A stretch of 50,786 nucleotides of DNA from Bacteroidia bacterium. GTDB taxonomy: Bacteria > Bacteroidota > Bacteroidia > Chitinophagales > BACL12. Below, piece by piece: positions 1-7,441 of the stretch. The stretch covers positions 1 to 50,786 of the forward strand of contig JAUIHG010000006.1 in assembly GCA_030432405.1 (NCBI GenBank). The letters run 5' to 3'. Numbering within the stretch: the stretch's first letter is position 1; each line of letters begins with the position of its first letter. Below the pieces are notes generated by a model that searched no databases, was not told the origin of the DNA, and saw nothing but the letters and a program-made list of their open reading frames with translations. A program made the translations under genes and the position numbers.

Positions 1-540
1 GAGGACCTGGCCACGCTCACCTACCGCAGCTCCAAGCCCATCCATTACCGCAAGGAAGGCCTGCGCATGACCATCTCCGGAGTGCAGCACCACTTCGAGG
101 TGCTCACCGACGAGGACCTGCCGTGCTCAGAGTTTCGGGCCGAGCACTTGGGCAAGAAGCTCGTCGTCAAGTACGATCCCGAGGACCTGGACCAGGTCTA
201 CCTGTACGACCTGGTGCCGGCACGAGGCGGCAAGCGCGAAGAGCTGGTGGGCATCGCCCGACCCAAGCCCACGTTCGCGCGGGCACTGAGCGACCGATCG
301 GAAGGCGAGGCGGAGCTGATGCGCAAGACACTGGCCTTCCGCGACAAGGAACGGGAGCGCTACAAAAAAGAGATGGACCGCATCGACCGCCAGGCCGGTA
401 CGGACCGCGAGTGGGACTACGTGATGGGGGCCTTCCCCGGATCGAGCAAGCAAAAAATGAACGACGCCGAATCCTGGCTGCAAGGCGGCGACTCCGACGA
501 CGAGGAGGACACAATGCAGCGCGTACTCAGAAGCCTCTAA
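1..540 (+). CDS. MuA-type DDE transposase, C-terminal part (5' truncated by window)
   Basis: The frame is open from base 1 and stops at 538-540, giving 179 visible residues. The beginning (DLATLTYRSSKPIHYRKEGL, then ISGVQHHFEVL and DLDQVYLYD) resembles the beta-barrel region that follows the catalytic core in Mu-type transposases. The later part is charged and helical, fitting the C-terminal region that in MuA contacts MuB. The catalytic DDE residues would lie upstream, outside the window. It sits directly before a small unknown gene and a MuB-like ATPase, as expected for a Mu-type A-B early operon. Family assignment rests on this partial region plus context. Confidence 0.7.
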   Translation, partial: EDLATLTYRSSKPIHYRKEGLRMTISGVQHHFEVLTDEDLPCSEFRAEHLGKKLVVKYDPEDLDQVYLYDLVPARGGKREELVGIARPKPTFARALSDRSEGEAELMRKTLAFRDKERERYKKEMDRIDRQAGTDREWDYVMGAFPGSSKQKMNDAESWLQGGDSDDEEDTMQRVLRSL

Positions 541-553
541 ACACCCATTAATC

Positions 554-1018
554 ATGATTCAATCCGACGAACAAAGGGCCTACGAGGCCTACCGGGAAGC
601 CCGCATCGAGGCGGATCCGGAGGCGGGCAAGCTGATGCCCCACTACCAGGACCTGGGCCCGGTGATGAAGCCGGCCTGGAAGGCGGTGGTGGACACGCTC
701 AAGCCCACTCCGATTGCCAGTGACGAGCTGGTGCCGGTGGCCACCGGTAGCCCCTTTGATCTGCACCTGCTGTGCGACCGCTACGGCCTGCACAACATCG
801 GCCTGCCCAAAGAGGCATTCCTGGCCGGAGTGGCCGACTTCATCCAGGGCAAGACCGAGAACCGGTACCCCGAAGCACCCGGCTCCATCGCCCAGTGGGA
901 AGGCTGGAGGCTCGGCTACAACCAGGCCAAGGCCAAGCTCCCTGCAGTGGTTCTGCGGCTGCGATTCTTCAACCTGGTGGACCTGGTGTCCACCCTCGAA
1001 AAGTCTGCTGCAGCATGA
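554..1018 (+). CDS. hypothetical early phage protein
   Basis: A 154-aa soluble protein that I do not recognise. It is mixed helical with many charged residues near the N-terminus (residues 1-35) and has no signal peptide or membrane segment. It starts 13 bases after the transposase stop, and its own stop overlaps the next start (ATGA at 1015-1018), so it is translationally coupled to the MazG-like gene. Its place between transposase and MuB suggests an early accessory function in replication or host take-over, but nothing in the sequence decides this. Confidence 0.65.
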   Translation: MIQSDEQRAYEAYREARIEADPEAGKLMPHYQDLGPVMKPAWKAVVDTLKPTPIASDELVPVATGSPFDLHLLCDRYGLHNIGLPKEAFLAGVADFIQGKTENRYPEAPGSIAQWEGWRLGYNQAKAKLPAVVLRLRFFNLVDLVSTLEKSAAA

Positions 1019-1353
1019 GTGCCAAGGGACTTGGGTTCGATGTGTTGCGGTCCTACAATCTGCTCCGCAACGATAAGTGCTTCGGGCCACTCGACTTGTG
1101 GTCGGAAACCGATTGGGGCTGCGCACTGGCTGGTGAAGTCGGTGAGCTGTGCAACATCCTCAAGAAGCGCCTGCGTGGAGATGCTGACGACACGCTCAGC
1201 ACCGAAGCTGCCGGCAAGGAGCTGGCCGACGTCGTGATCTACGCAGATCTACTGGCCACCAGAATGGGCTTGCGCCTGGGCGACTTGGTCCAACAAAAGT
1301 TCAACGAGGTGTCGGACCGCATTGGCACCGACATCAAGATCGAGGAGACGTGA
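1015..1353 (+). CDS. MazG-like nucleotide pyrophosphohydrolase
   Basis: A 112-aa protein of the all-alpha NTP pyrophosphatase (MazG-like) type. The metal-binding pattern is visible: ALAGEVGELCN around residues 38-48 gives the first EXXE-like pair, and KELADVVIYADLLA around residues 69-82 gives the second E/D pair. The size suits a single-domain enzyme. Known members hydrolyse canonical or damaged (d)NTPs to monophosphate and pyrophosphate; in phages they are thought to tune nucleotide or alarmone pools. The ATG at 1015 is chosen because it overlaps the upstream stop; longer in-frame extensions would run inside the previous gene. Its stop overlaps the next GTG start. Confidence 0.75.
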   Translation: MSAKGLGFDVLRSYNLLRNDKCFGPLDLWSETDWGCALAGEVGELCNILKKRLRGDADDTLSTEAAGKELADVVIYADLLATRMGLRLGDLVQQKFNEVSDRIGTDIKIEET

Positions 1354-1646
1354 CCACTCCCACGACCAGCTACCTGGAGCGCTACGGTTCGCCGGAGGCA
1401 AAGTCCTTCCTGGAAGGAAAGTCCAAGGCGAAACGCGGTCCCTCAGAACGCTGCTGGTCGTGTGGAGGCAAGGTCCTCCTGGACAGCGACTGGAGTCAGC
1501 ACGGCATCTGCCCGCACTGCGATGCTGACCTGGACGATGATCCGCAATCCCCCTTCAGCACGGTAGCCCGCCAGCGGCGGGAGCAGGAGGCGGCGAGTGA
1601 CCCCGACCATTTCGACCCAGACCCGATGCGCTTCCACAGCCTATGA
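1350..1646 (+). CDS. small zinc-ribbon protein
   Basis: A 98-aa protein starting with GTG at 1350 inside the previous stop. Residues 35-57 hold two knuckles, CWSCGG and CPHCDAD, spaced like a compact zinc ribbon. The C-terminal third is acidic and proline-rich (DDDPQSP, DPDHFDPDP). The function is unknown; small phage zinc ribbons may bind nucleic acid or host proteins. It is coupled to both neighbours in the early operon: the next ATG at 1643 overlaps its stop. Confidence 0.65.
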   Translation: MTTPTTSYLERYGSPEAKSFLEGKSKAKRGPSERCWSCGGKVLLDSDWSQHGICPHCDADLDDDPQSPFSTVARQRREQEAASDPDHFDPDPMRFHSL

Positions 1647-1903
1647 GCCGTCACCCCCCCCCCTTACTGATGACTTCCAAGCAAACCAACCTGCAATGGA
1701 TGCTCTGGAAGGAGTCGCTGGTCGTCTTCAACGCCCTGAGCCAGGAGCTGGAGAAGGCCATCACCACGCCCGGCTCCGTCACCCAGGAGCAGCTCCACGA
1801 ACTGTGGCGCAAGTGGCTCACCGCCCGCAGTGTGCATGACCGCTACTACGGCGAACTGGTCGACATCCTTTTCAAGAAGCAACCCACCCAGCCCCAACCA
1901 TGA
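1643..1903 (+). CDS. hypothetical early phage protein
   Basis: Up to 86 residues, helical, with no membrane segment (LWKESLVVFNALSQELEKAI, then a second helix WRKWLTARSVHDRYYGELVD). I do not recognise it. The ATG at 1643 overlaps the upstream stop, but a run of ten C bases at 1654-1663 follows it. An alternative ATG at 1670 lies after this run and would give a 77-aa product whose start does not depend on the homopolymer being correct. The stop at 1901-1903 overlaps the MuB start. Confidence 0.55.
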   Translation: MSRHPPPLLMTSKQTNLQWMLWKESLVVFNALSQELEKAITTPGSVTQEQLHELWRKWLTARSVHDRYYGELVDILFKKQPTQPQP

Positions 1904-2769
1904 ACGACCAGGAAAAGCAGCTGATCGCGGACTTGATCTTCGAGCGGATTCGCATTCAGGAACTGAGCGACAGCAAGTTCGCCCGCCAGATTTCCGTGAG
2001 CCAGGCGACCATCTCCTGCCTGCGCAACGGCCGATGGGACATGATCCGCGACCGCATGTGGCGCAAGCTGGCCAGCGTTGTAGAGCATGCCGTCTGGCAG
2101 CCTGCGGAGACCTACGACTTCCGCACGATCCGCGACCTGGCAGCCACCGTCCAGGCGGAGTCCATCTCCATTGCCATGGTGGCCGATGCCGGCAGTGGCA
2201 AGACGTTCACGGGCCGCTGGTATGCCGACAACCACCCACGGGTCTACTACCTGGAGTGCGCCGCCTCCTGGACGCAGAAGACCTTCTTCCAGATGCTGCT
2301 GCGGTCCATGGGCATGGATCCGGAAGGCAAGACCCTCCAGGATCTCATTGCCCAGGCGACCGAGTCGCTGCGCCGTCAGGACCATCCGCTGATCATCCTC
2401 GACGAGGCCGACAAGCTGCGCGATGCCATCTGGTACCACTACGTGGAGCTGTACAACAAGCTCGACGGGATCTGCGGCTTCCTGTTCATGGGCACCCCCT
2501 TCCTGCGGGACAACGTCACCAGCCGCAGCCGCCGCAACAAGAAGGGCTTCCGCGAGATCCATAGCCGCCTGGGACGTCGCTTCCAGATGCTGCGTGGCAT
2601 CAACCGCAAGGACGTCGAGAAGGTCTGCCGTGCCAACGGCGTGACCGACCCCGAAGACATCACCGAGATCTGGAACGATTGCGAGGGCGACCTGCGCCGT
2701 GTGCGCCGCATGATCCTGCGCCACCAGATCGAGCCCACCGATTCGACCACCAAAAGCTCTGCGGCATGA
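1900..2769 (+). CDS. MuB-type AAA ATPase, transposition target-DNA activator
   Basis: A 289-aa protein. The N-terminus (residues 18-60) looks like a helix-turn-helix: SKFARQISVSQATISCLRNG. The AAA core follows, with Walker A ADAGSGKT at 95-102, Walker B LIILDEAD at 164-171 and a sensor-like GTP at 198-200. Residues 206-230 carry a basic patch (SRRNKKGF, GRRF) consistent with DNA binding. In Mu, B protein binds target DNA as ATP-dependent filaments, delivers it to the MuA transpososome and gives target immunity. The length and HTH-plus-AAA layout fit the family (Mu B is 312 aa). It starts inside the upstream stop. Confidence 0.88.
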   Translation: MNDQEKQLIADLIFERIRIQELSDSKFARQISVSQATISCLRNGRWDMIRDRMWRKLASVVEHAVWQPAETYDFRTIRDLAATVQAESISIAMVADAGSGKTFTGRWYADNHPRVYYLECAASWTQKTFFQMLLRSMGMDPEGKTLQDLIAQATESLRRQDHPLIILDEADKLRDAIWYHYVELYNKLDGICGFLFMGTPFLRDNVTSRSRRNKKGFREIHSRLGRRFQMLRGINRKDVEKVCRANGVTDPEDITEIWNDCEGDLRRVRRMILRHQIEPTDSTTKSSAA

Positions 2770-3164
2770 AACGCGATCCCGATACCGTCCGGGCCCTGGT
2801 GCAGCACTACACCGGCCTAAGCGATGACGAGCTGGCCACCATGGTCTTTGAACGCGCCTACGACTACCTGGAGCGCATCCGCCTGGGTATGAGCCGGGAG
2901 CTGGACGACCGCTGGATTGCCCAGATCACCGCCACCAAGCAGTGGTGGAGCTGGTGGCAAAAGCAGTGGCACCAGCGCGACGAGCGGTTCCTGGCTGAAT
3001 GCTTCATGAACCTGCCCGATGGCCCGGTGGATCCCAACCACCAGAAGAACGCCCGGCGCATCTACCTCGTCAAACACGAGGCCGACAACATCCCCCAAGC
3101 CTTCACCGGCTCCGGTGCTGCCCAGGTGGTGGATGCCATGAACCGCAAAACCCCGGTGCGATGA
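2766..3164 (+). CDS. hypothetical early phage protein
   Basis: A 132-aa protein, unrecognised. It is rich in Trp and basic residues in the middle (KQWWSWWQKQWHQRDERF, about residues 59-76) and has the general look of a helical nucleic-acid- or protein-binding factor. No signal or membrane segment is seen. The ATG at 2766 overlaps the MuB stop, and its stop overlaps the next start at 3161, so it is expressed with the replication-transposition genes. Confidence 0.62.
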   Translation: MKRDPDTVRALVQHYTGLSDDELATMVFERAYDYLERIRLGMSRELDDRWIAQITATKQWWSWWQKQWHQRDERFLAECFMNLPDGPVDPNHQKNARRIYLVKHEADNIPQAFTGSGAAQVVDAMNRKTPVR

Positions 3165-3790
3165 TGTCCATGGCACAGGTCACCTCGCCATTCAAGGATC
3201 GACTCAGCGAATCCGACCAGGAGCTGATTGCGATGTGGTGCCAGCGCAATTACGAGCGCTTCCGCCACGCACGACTGGAGGACTTGGCCGACCTGGTGGA
3301 TTTGATGGTCTACCGGATCTGGGAGCGGGACTTCACCAAGAATCCTCAGGAGTTCGCCGACGCCAAGTCGTTCGCGGCCATCGTGCTGACCTACCGGCTG
3401 AACATGGTGTCCCGGATCCAGATCCCGGCCAACCAGCGTGACCAGGTGGCCAGCGAAGCCGTGGACTTGGTGGCCAGAGCCTTTGGTGTGAAGATCGATT
3501 TTCTGCTCAAGCAGAACCGCACTCGCGATGTAGTCCATGCCCGGCAGTTGGGCATGTTCATGATGCGCCGCAAGCTGCAGCTGTCATTCGCCGAGATCGG
3601 CCGGGCCTTCAACCGGGACCACACTACCGTCATGTCTAGCGTGACCAAGGTCGAAGGGCTGCTGCACCACTACGACGATGTCCGCAATCAGTACACCATG
3701 CTGTGCGAGTACTGCGCTGCGCACGGCCTTCCCATAACCCCTGAAATCGACGACGATGCCCAAGAGACAAAAGCGGGTGATCACCGGTGA
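3161..3790 (+). CDS. DnaA domain-IV-like DNA-binding protein
   Basis: A 209-aa protein. Residues 1-95 form a helical domain I do not recognise. Residues 97-170 resemble the C-terminal DNA-binding domain of the initiator DnaA: VARAFGVKIDFLLKQNRTRDVVHARQLGMFMMRR, then FAEIGRAFNRDHTTVMSSV. The IG..F..RDHTTV core is the DnaA signature that contacts the DnaA box. No AAA ATPase domain is present, so it cannot be a full initiator. By inference it could recognise DnaA-box-like sites in host or phage DNA and recruit or block replication machinery. It overlaps the start of the Gam-like gene by 35 bases. Confidence 0.75.
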   Translation: MMSMAQVTSPFKDRLSESDQELIAMWCQRNYERFRHARLEDLADLVDLMVYRIWERDFTKNPQEFADAKSFAAIVLTYRLNMVSRIQIPANQRDQVASEAVDLVARAFGVKIDFLLKQNRTRDVVHARQLGMFMMRRKLQLSFAEIGRAFNRDHTTVMSSVTKVEGLLHHYDDVRNQYTMLCEYCAAHGLPITPEIDDDAQETKAGDHR

Positions 3791-4283
3791 GGTGACCACC
3801 GCACAAGCCGAAGACCTGTTGGCCCGCTATGCGGAAGCCGACGCCAAGGCCGAGGAGATCACGGCCAAAATGGATCAGCAGATCACGCGGATCCGCGAGA
3901 AGTATGCCGATGACCTGTCCGGCCTGGGCGAGGTCAAGGAGGAGTGCTTCGCCAAGCTGCAACACTATGCCGAGCGGGAGCGCGACGAGGAACGCCAGTT
4001 TGTCAAGCGCAAGTCCCAGCCCATGGCGCATGGGGTCCTCGGTTTCCGCATTGGCACGCCCAAACTCAAGACCCGCAAGGGCTTCACGTGGGCAGCAGCG
4101 CTGGAGCTGATCGAACGCCACCTGCCGGACTATGTGGTCACCAAGAAGAGCCCGAACAAGGACCGGATGCTCACCGACCGCAAGGGCCTCTTGGCCAGCG
4201 GCAAGATGACCGAGGTCGGTCTGGAAGTTGTCCAGGACGAGACCTTCTACATCGAGCTGAAAAAGGAGGAGGCTGCGGCATGA
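3756..4283 (+). CDS. gam: Mu Gam-like host-nuclease inhibitor (Ku-like DNA-end-binding protein)
   Basis: A 175-aa protein matching the size and layout of Mu Gam (174 aa). Residues 15-85 are a long charged helical coiled coil. A C-terminal domain follows with GVLGFRIGTPKLKTRKG, ALELIERHLPDYV and TKKSPNKDRML, the same order of elements as in Gam. Gam dimers bind double-strand DNA ends, protect them from exonucleases and are structurally related to eukaryotic Ku. It starts inside the upstream gene (35-base overlap) and its stop overlaps the next ATG at 4280. Confidence 0.85.
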   Translation: MPKRQKRVITGEVTTAQAEDLLARYAEADAKAEEITAKMDQQITRIREKYADDLSGLGEVKEECFAKLQHYAERERDEERQFVKRKSQPMAHGVLGFRIGTPKLKTRKGFTWAAALELIERHLPDYVVTKKSPNKDRMLTDRKGLLASGKMTEVGLEVVQDETFYIELKKEEAAA

Positions 4284-4711
4284 TCCGGCTACGCACCTCC
4301 GAGCAGAACAAGAAGTTCTGGATCCACTTCTCCAGGCTCAGCCTGCACCGCGGCCACCGGACGCAGCTGGCGCTGCGCTTTTCCGGTGGCCGCACGGGCC
4401 GCACCTCCGAGCTGCGCTACGAGGAGGCCGAGCAGCTGATCGCCTACCTGGACGCCCAGCTGCCGGACCTGAAAACCCGCGGGGGTCGCAAGGCAGACCG
4501 GATGCGCAAGAAGATCCTCTCCATAGCCTACCAGCTGGGCTGGGAGGACTTGCACGGGAAGGTCGACTTCCTCAAGCTGAACAAGTGGCTGCGCCAGTAC
4601 GGCGTCCACCACAAGGCCCTCAACGACCTCTCCGAGCGGGAGCTGGTCGATACCATCACCCAAATGGAGCAGCTGCTCAAAAAGGATGCGCTCGACCTCG
4701 ATAACGGTTAA
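4280..4711 (+). CDS. GemA-like (Mu gp16/DUF1018-type) early regulatory protein, tentative
   Basis: A 143-aa basic protein. Residues 1-60 (KKFWIHFSRLSLHRGHRTQL, then ELRYEEAEQLIAYLD) and 73-135 (KILSIAYQLGW, LNKWLRQYGVH, LNDLSERELVDTITQMEQL) reproduce the pattern of GemA/DUF1018 proteins: an N-terminal unit ending in an 'EEAEQLI' helix and a C-terminal helical unit closing with a 'L...E...I..ME.L' helix. GemA of Mu affects host gene expression and DNA topology. Its place right after Gam also fits. Similarity is by pattern only, so the assignment stays tentative. Confidence 0.55.
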   Translation: MIRLRTSEQNKKFWIHFSRLSLHRGHRTQLALRFSGGRTGRTSELRYEEAEQLIAYLDAQLPDLKTRGGRKADRMRKKILSIAYQLGWEDLHGKVDFLKLNKWLRQYGVHHKALNDLSERELVDTITQMEQLLKKDALDLDNG

Positions 4712-5087
4712 GGACCTCAGCGTCGATACCATACTGCTTATCGACGCGATGGCCCAGGGCATGGCCACCCACCGCCCACAGAACCACTACGGCCTGGTCC
4801 TGCGGCACCTGGGCGAAGGCCTACACCACCGCTTGCATACGGCTGCGGCCAACACATTCGGCAAGAAGGGGAAGGGCAAGTTCCGCTTTGGTATTGCTGA
4901 TGCCCAGTGCGTCTATTCCAACCGCGACCTGGTCCACAAGTCCATCATTCCTGGCTACCGCAACGAGACCAAGCAGCAATACCTCAGCGCTGAGTTCAAC
5001 CGCATCTGCGGGGAGCTGGAGCGATTCCTGGACCGGGAGATGCGGCTGGCACAGGCGCGCTTCGACAAGGAATCCGAGCATGCCTAG
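4686..5087 (+). CDS. hypothetical early phage protein
   Basis: A 133-aa protein, not recognised. It has an HRPQNHYGLVLRHLGEGLHHRL helical stretch, a basic glycine-rich loop (FGKKGKGKFRFG) and a charged C-terminal helix rich in Glu and Arg (residues 100-130). No signal peptide. It overlaps the upstream gene by 26 bases and the next gene by 8 bases, so it belongs to the same operon. Confidence 0.6.
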   Translation: MRSTSITVKDLSVDTILLIDAMAQGMATHRPQNHYGLVLRHLGEGLHHRLHTAAANTFGKKGKGKFRFGIADAQCVYSNRDLVHKSIIPGYRNETKQQYLSAEFNRICGELERFLDREMRLAQARFDKESEHA

Positions 5088-5316
5088 AAAGCCATCAACA
5101 CCCGGGAAGATGCCCAAGCGACAGTACACACTGAACCGCTACCGGAGGGTGTTGGCGCGCTTTGAAAAACTCGAATCAGAACGGATCGGCAAGGCACGCA
5201 AATACACGCGGCCAGCCATCTACGAAATCATCGCACAGGAACTCTTTATCACCACACGGACCGTCCGAGCCGACGTCTGTGAGGCCAAAAAACTGCGCCG
5301 CCAAGGCCAGCTGTAA
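5080..5316 (+). CDS. small basic HTH-like protein, possible late-gene regulator
   Basis: A 78-aa, strongly basic protein. Residues 40-72 (YTRPAIYEIIAQELFITTRTVRADV) read like a helix-turn-helix: a helix ending in IAQELF, a turn, and a recognition helix TTRTVRADV. In Mu the late-transcription activators Mor and C lie at the end of the early and middle regions and are DNA-binding HTH proteins. The position at the end of this early cluster would suit such a role, but no specific Mor or C similarity is visible. It starts at ATG 5080 inside the previous gene. Confidence 0.55.
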   Translation: MPRKPSTPGKMPKRQYTLNRYRRVLARFEKLESERIGKARKYTRPAIYEIIAQELFITTRTVRADVCEAKKLRRQGQL

Positions 5317-5327
5317 CCACCCTTCCC

Positions 5328-6890
5328 ATGAAAAGCAAGAACAACTTCCTCAAGCGCTGGTGGCATGCCTTCAAGGACTGGCTGGCCGGCCCGGATCCCA
5401 CCGAACCCACGGGCAACTCCAGCCCCAACGACCTCATTCTGTCGACCACCCAAATGCCCTGGGGCGAACATGCCGTCCCGAGCCTGCTGTGGGGGATGGC
5501 CTCCACGGACAACTACCATCCCATCCAGCGCAGCGATGAAAAGGGTGCCGTTGACCTGCTGTACCTCTCGACTGCGCCATCGATCAAGAACAGCGCCATC
5601 CCGCTGATCCGCTTCCCGGGTGGACAGCTGGCCAATTTCTACCACCCCGGCAAACCGCATCTGGGCATCATCGCCGAAGAGACCGAAGGGGTACGGTTCG
5701 GTTATTACAAGGAGCGGCGGCTGGCCGACATGATGCGCAGCGGCCAAGCCTTGTCGCAAGAGGCCATCCAGGAGTGCATCCGCCAGGCCAAAGGTGGGCC
5801 GAGTGGCCAGACGCGCAGGGTCATCTACACGGCCAACATCCTGTGGGGCGATGCACTGGAAGCACTGCGCGTGATCCGCGAGCTGCAGAAGGAAGGCATT
5901 GTGGTGGTGGGCATCGAGCTGTCCAACGAGCTGTTCATGGGCGAGTACCGCGAGGTGATCACCATCGGGCGCTTTGTGGAGAAGGCCAACCTCTTTGTCC
6001 AGGCCATCCAGCGCAGCGGTATCGACATTCCCATCTATGTGCCGGTGGCCCACTCCGAGGACCGCGGCGGCTACTTCCAAAGCTGGAACGACGCAGTGCG
6101 TCGGATCATGGGCATCGACGGCGTGGTGCTGCACGACTACTCGCCGCTGGCTATCGAGATGCTCGGCCGCGGAGATGTGGCCGCAACCACCCAGACCCAG
6201 TTCCGGGGCATTGCCGAAGCGATCCGCCACAAGGGCTACCTGGAGACAGAGGCCTATCTGGACGAAGCGGCCAGCCACCTGCCGGAAGGCTCCAACCGCA
6301 TTGCCATCACCGAGTGGGGCATCAAAAACCAGGGCCAGAGCCTGCGCGGCACCATCCTGGATGCCCACTACCTGGTCCGCCAGATCGGCCACTTTGCCCG
6401 CTATCAGGCCGAGACCGGCCGCATTGCCTGCGCCAACCTCCAGTCCTGGTTCGGGCATCACGAGCTGTCGGCCGGCGTCCATAAGTGGGACGGCAGCCGC
6501 TTCACCCAGGACGCTGGAGGCTGGATCATGGACCGCATGGCCGCTCACCTGCAGCATGCTTTCGAGGTCCATTACTGCAGCACGTATTCCGTCCAGGAAG
6601 GTGCCCTGAACCTGGAGGTGTTCAGCAACATCCCAGGCACCCGATTCTGGGCTGTGATCTCGAACCTCAGCTCCGACGAATTCACCGTCGCCGTGCCAGG
6701 GCGGATGCGTCAACACGAGTTTATGACCGGCGCGGATCCGGCAGCACTGTACGGCATCAAGGGCGTCGCCATGACCGATGGATCCAGCGCCCTTGCAGAG
6801 ACCAGCTTCGAGAAGACCCTGGAGTCGGGTCAGCTGCAACGCTTCACCATCCGCCCCTGGGAGGTGGGCATCATCTCCTACCGCGTGTGA
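5328..6890 (+). CDS. clan GH-A-like glycoside hydrolase (TIM barrel plus beta-sandwich), prophage cargo
   Basis: A 520-aa protein with no signal peptide; the N-terminal 25 residues are basic and amphipathic. Core features of retaining clan GH-A enzymes are visible. LIRFPGGQLANFY (93-105) is the strand typical of GH39/51/79 relatives. ELSNEL (197-202) carries the Asn-Glu acid/base pair at N200-E201. LHDYSP (268-273) follows, and ITEWG (327-331) carries a nucleophile candidate E329. The C-terminal ~90 residues look like the all-beta domain that closes these barrels. Codon use matches the neighbours. The gene follows the early operon by 11 bases. Its substrate is unknown; it could act on a host glycan or on capsule, but export is not obvious. 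Confidence 0.75.
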   Translation: MKSKNNFLKRWWHAFKDWLAGPDPTEPTGNSSPNDLILSTTQMPWGEHAVPSLLWGMASTDNYHPIQRSDEKGAVDLLYLSTAPSIKNSAIPLIRFPGGQLANFYHPGKPHLGIIAEETEGVRFGYYKERRLADMMRSGQALSQEAIQECIRQAKGGPSGQTRRVIYTANILWGDALEALRVIRELQKEGIVVVGIELSNELFMGEYREVITIGRFVEKANLFVQAIQRSGIDIPIYVPVAHSEDRGGYFQSWNDAVRRIMGIDGVVLHDYSPLAIEMLGRGDVAATTQTQFRGIAEAIRHKGYLETEAYLDEAASHLPEGSNRIAITEWGIKNQGQSLRGTILDAHYLVRQIGHFARYQAETGRIACANLQSWFGHHELSAGVHKWDGSRFTQDAGGWIMDRMAAHLQHAFEVHYCSTYSVQEGALNLEVFSNIPGTRFWAVISNLSSDEFTVAVPGRMRQHEFMTGADPAALYGIKGVAMTDGSSALAETSFEKTLESGQLQRFTIRPWEVGIISYRV

Positions 6891-6994
6891 GCCCCCGAAC
6901 CACCATCGCTGCGGCAGCCCTGGCATTGGCCCTGGCCATGCTCGGGCTGGCCGCAGCGCTACCCCTGATTCAACACCTGCTAAAGCCCCATTAA
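6887..6994 (+). CDS. 35-residue single-span membrane peptide
   Basis: A GTG at 6887 overlaps the glycosidase stop (GTGA), the same coupling used across this operon. The peptide has a short basic start (SPRTT), a ~25-residue Ala/Leu-rich hydrophobic stretch and a C-terminal QHLLKPH. It could be a small membrane anchor or partner for the upstream enzyme, or a lysis-related peptide. Short size and a non-ATG start make it uncertain. Confidence 0.4.
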   Translation: MSPRTTIAAAALALALAMLGLAAALPLIQHLLKPH

Positions 6995-6997
6995 CCC

Positions 6998-7312
6998 ATG
7001 CCCAAGTACCTGCAACTGCTGACCCCACACCACCGCTGGCGCGTCCCGCTCCAGGACGTTGCTGAGCACCGCGCAGATAACTACGAGGAGCGCGGAACCT
7101 CGGACTGGCAGCAGGAGGTGGCCTACGCCATGGAGGATCCCTTCGAGGCTACCGACTGGCTGAAGAACAACACCAACCCAGGCGACTTTAAGCGCCTGAA
7201 GATCAACTACCGCGATCGTGTCCAGGTCAAGGACATCAACGCCACCTGGCCCTCAGAGGACGACGACCAGGAGGAAGGCCTCTATGAGTGGGACATCGTC
7301 GAGGAGGGCTGA
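6998..7312 (+). CDS. hypothetical small acidic protein, paralogue of the 7442-7924 product
   Basis: A 104-aa acidic protein with no recognised family. It shares a motif order with the product of 7442-7924: PHHRWRVPLQDVAEHRADNYEERG here versus HYHRWRIPMEDVARRYADHHHDRH there, followed in both by a Trp-containing helix and PGDF/PSDF. The C-terminus is strongly acidic (DDDQEEG). It is the last gene before a terminator hairpin at 7342-7371. The relation suggests a duplication, with the second copy carried in AT-rich cargo DNA. Confidence 0.6.
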   Translation: MPKYLQLLTPHHRWRVPLQDVAEHRADNYEERGTSDWQQEVAYAMEDPFEATDWLKNNTNPGDFKRLKINYRDRVQVKDINATWPSEDDDQEEGLYEWDIVEEG

Positions 7313-7341
7313 ACCTGCCCGTTGGGTTTGGGATGAAAGGA

Positions 7342-7371
7342 GAAGGCCCGGTACTCGCGGACCGGGCCTTC
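7342..7371 (+). terminator. intrinsic-type terminator hairpin closing the early operon
   Basis: A perfect 11-bp inverted repeat, GAAGGCCCGGT (7342-7352) and ACCGGGCCTTC (7361-7371), with an 8-base loop, lies 29 bases after the last early stop. The downstream tract is only moderately T-rich (CATTCCTTCAATC), so efficiency is uncertain. It separates the high-GC early operon from the AT-richer cargo segment. Confidence 0.7.
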
Positions 7372-7441
7372 ATTCCTTCAATCAATTCGGAACAGCGGCA
7401 AATCAAATACAACACGTTGCACAACCATAAATATAGTTAAG

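Noticed and set aside
5220-7028. 602-codon open frame on the minus strand opposite the glycosidase
   Set aside because: It mirrors a gene with clear catalytic motifs, has no recognisable domain, and long antisense frames are common at this GC content.
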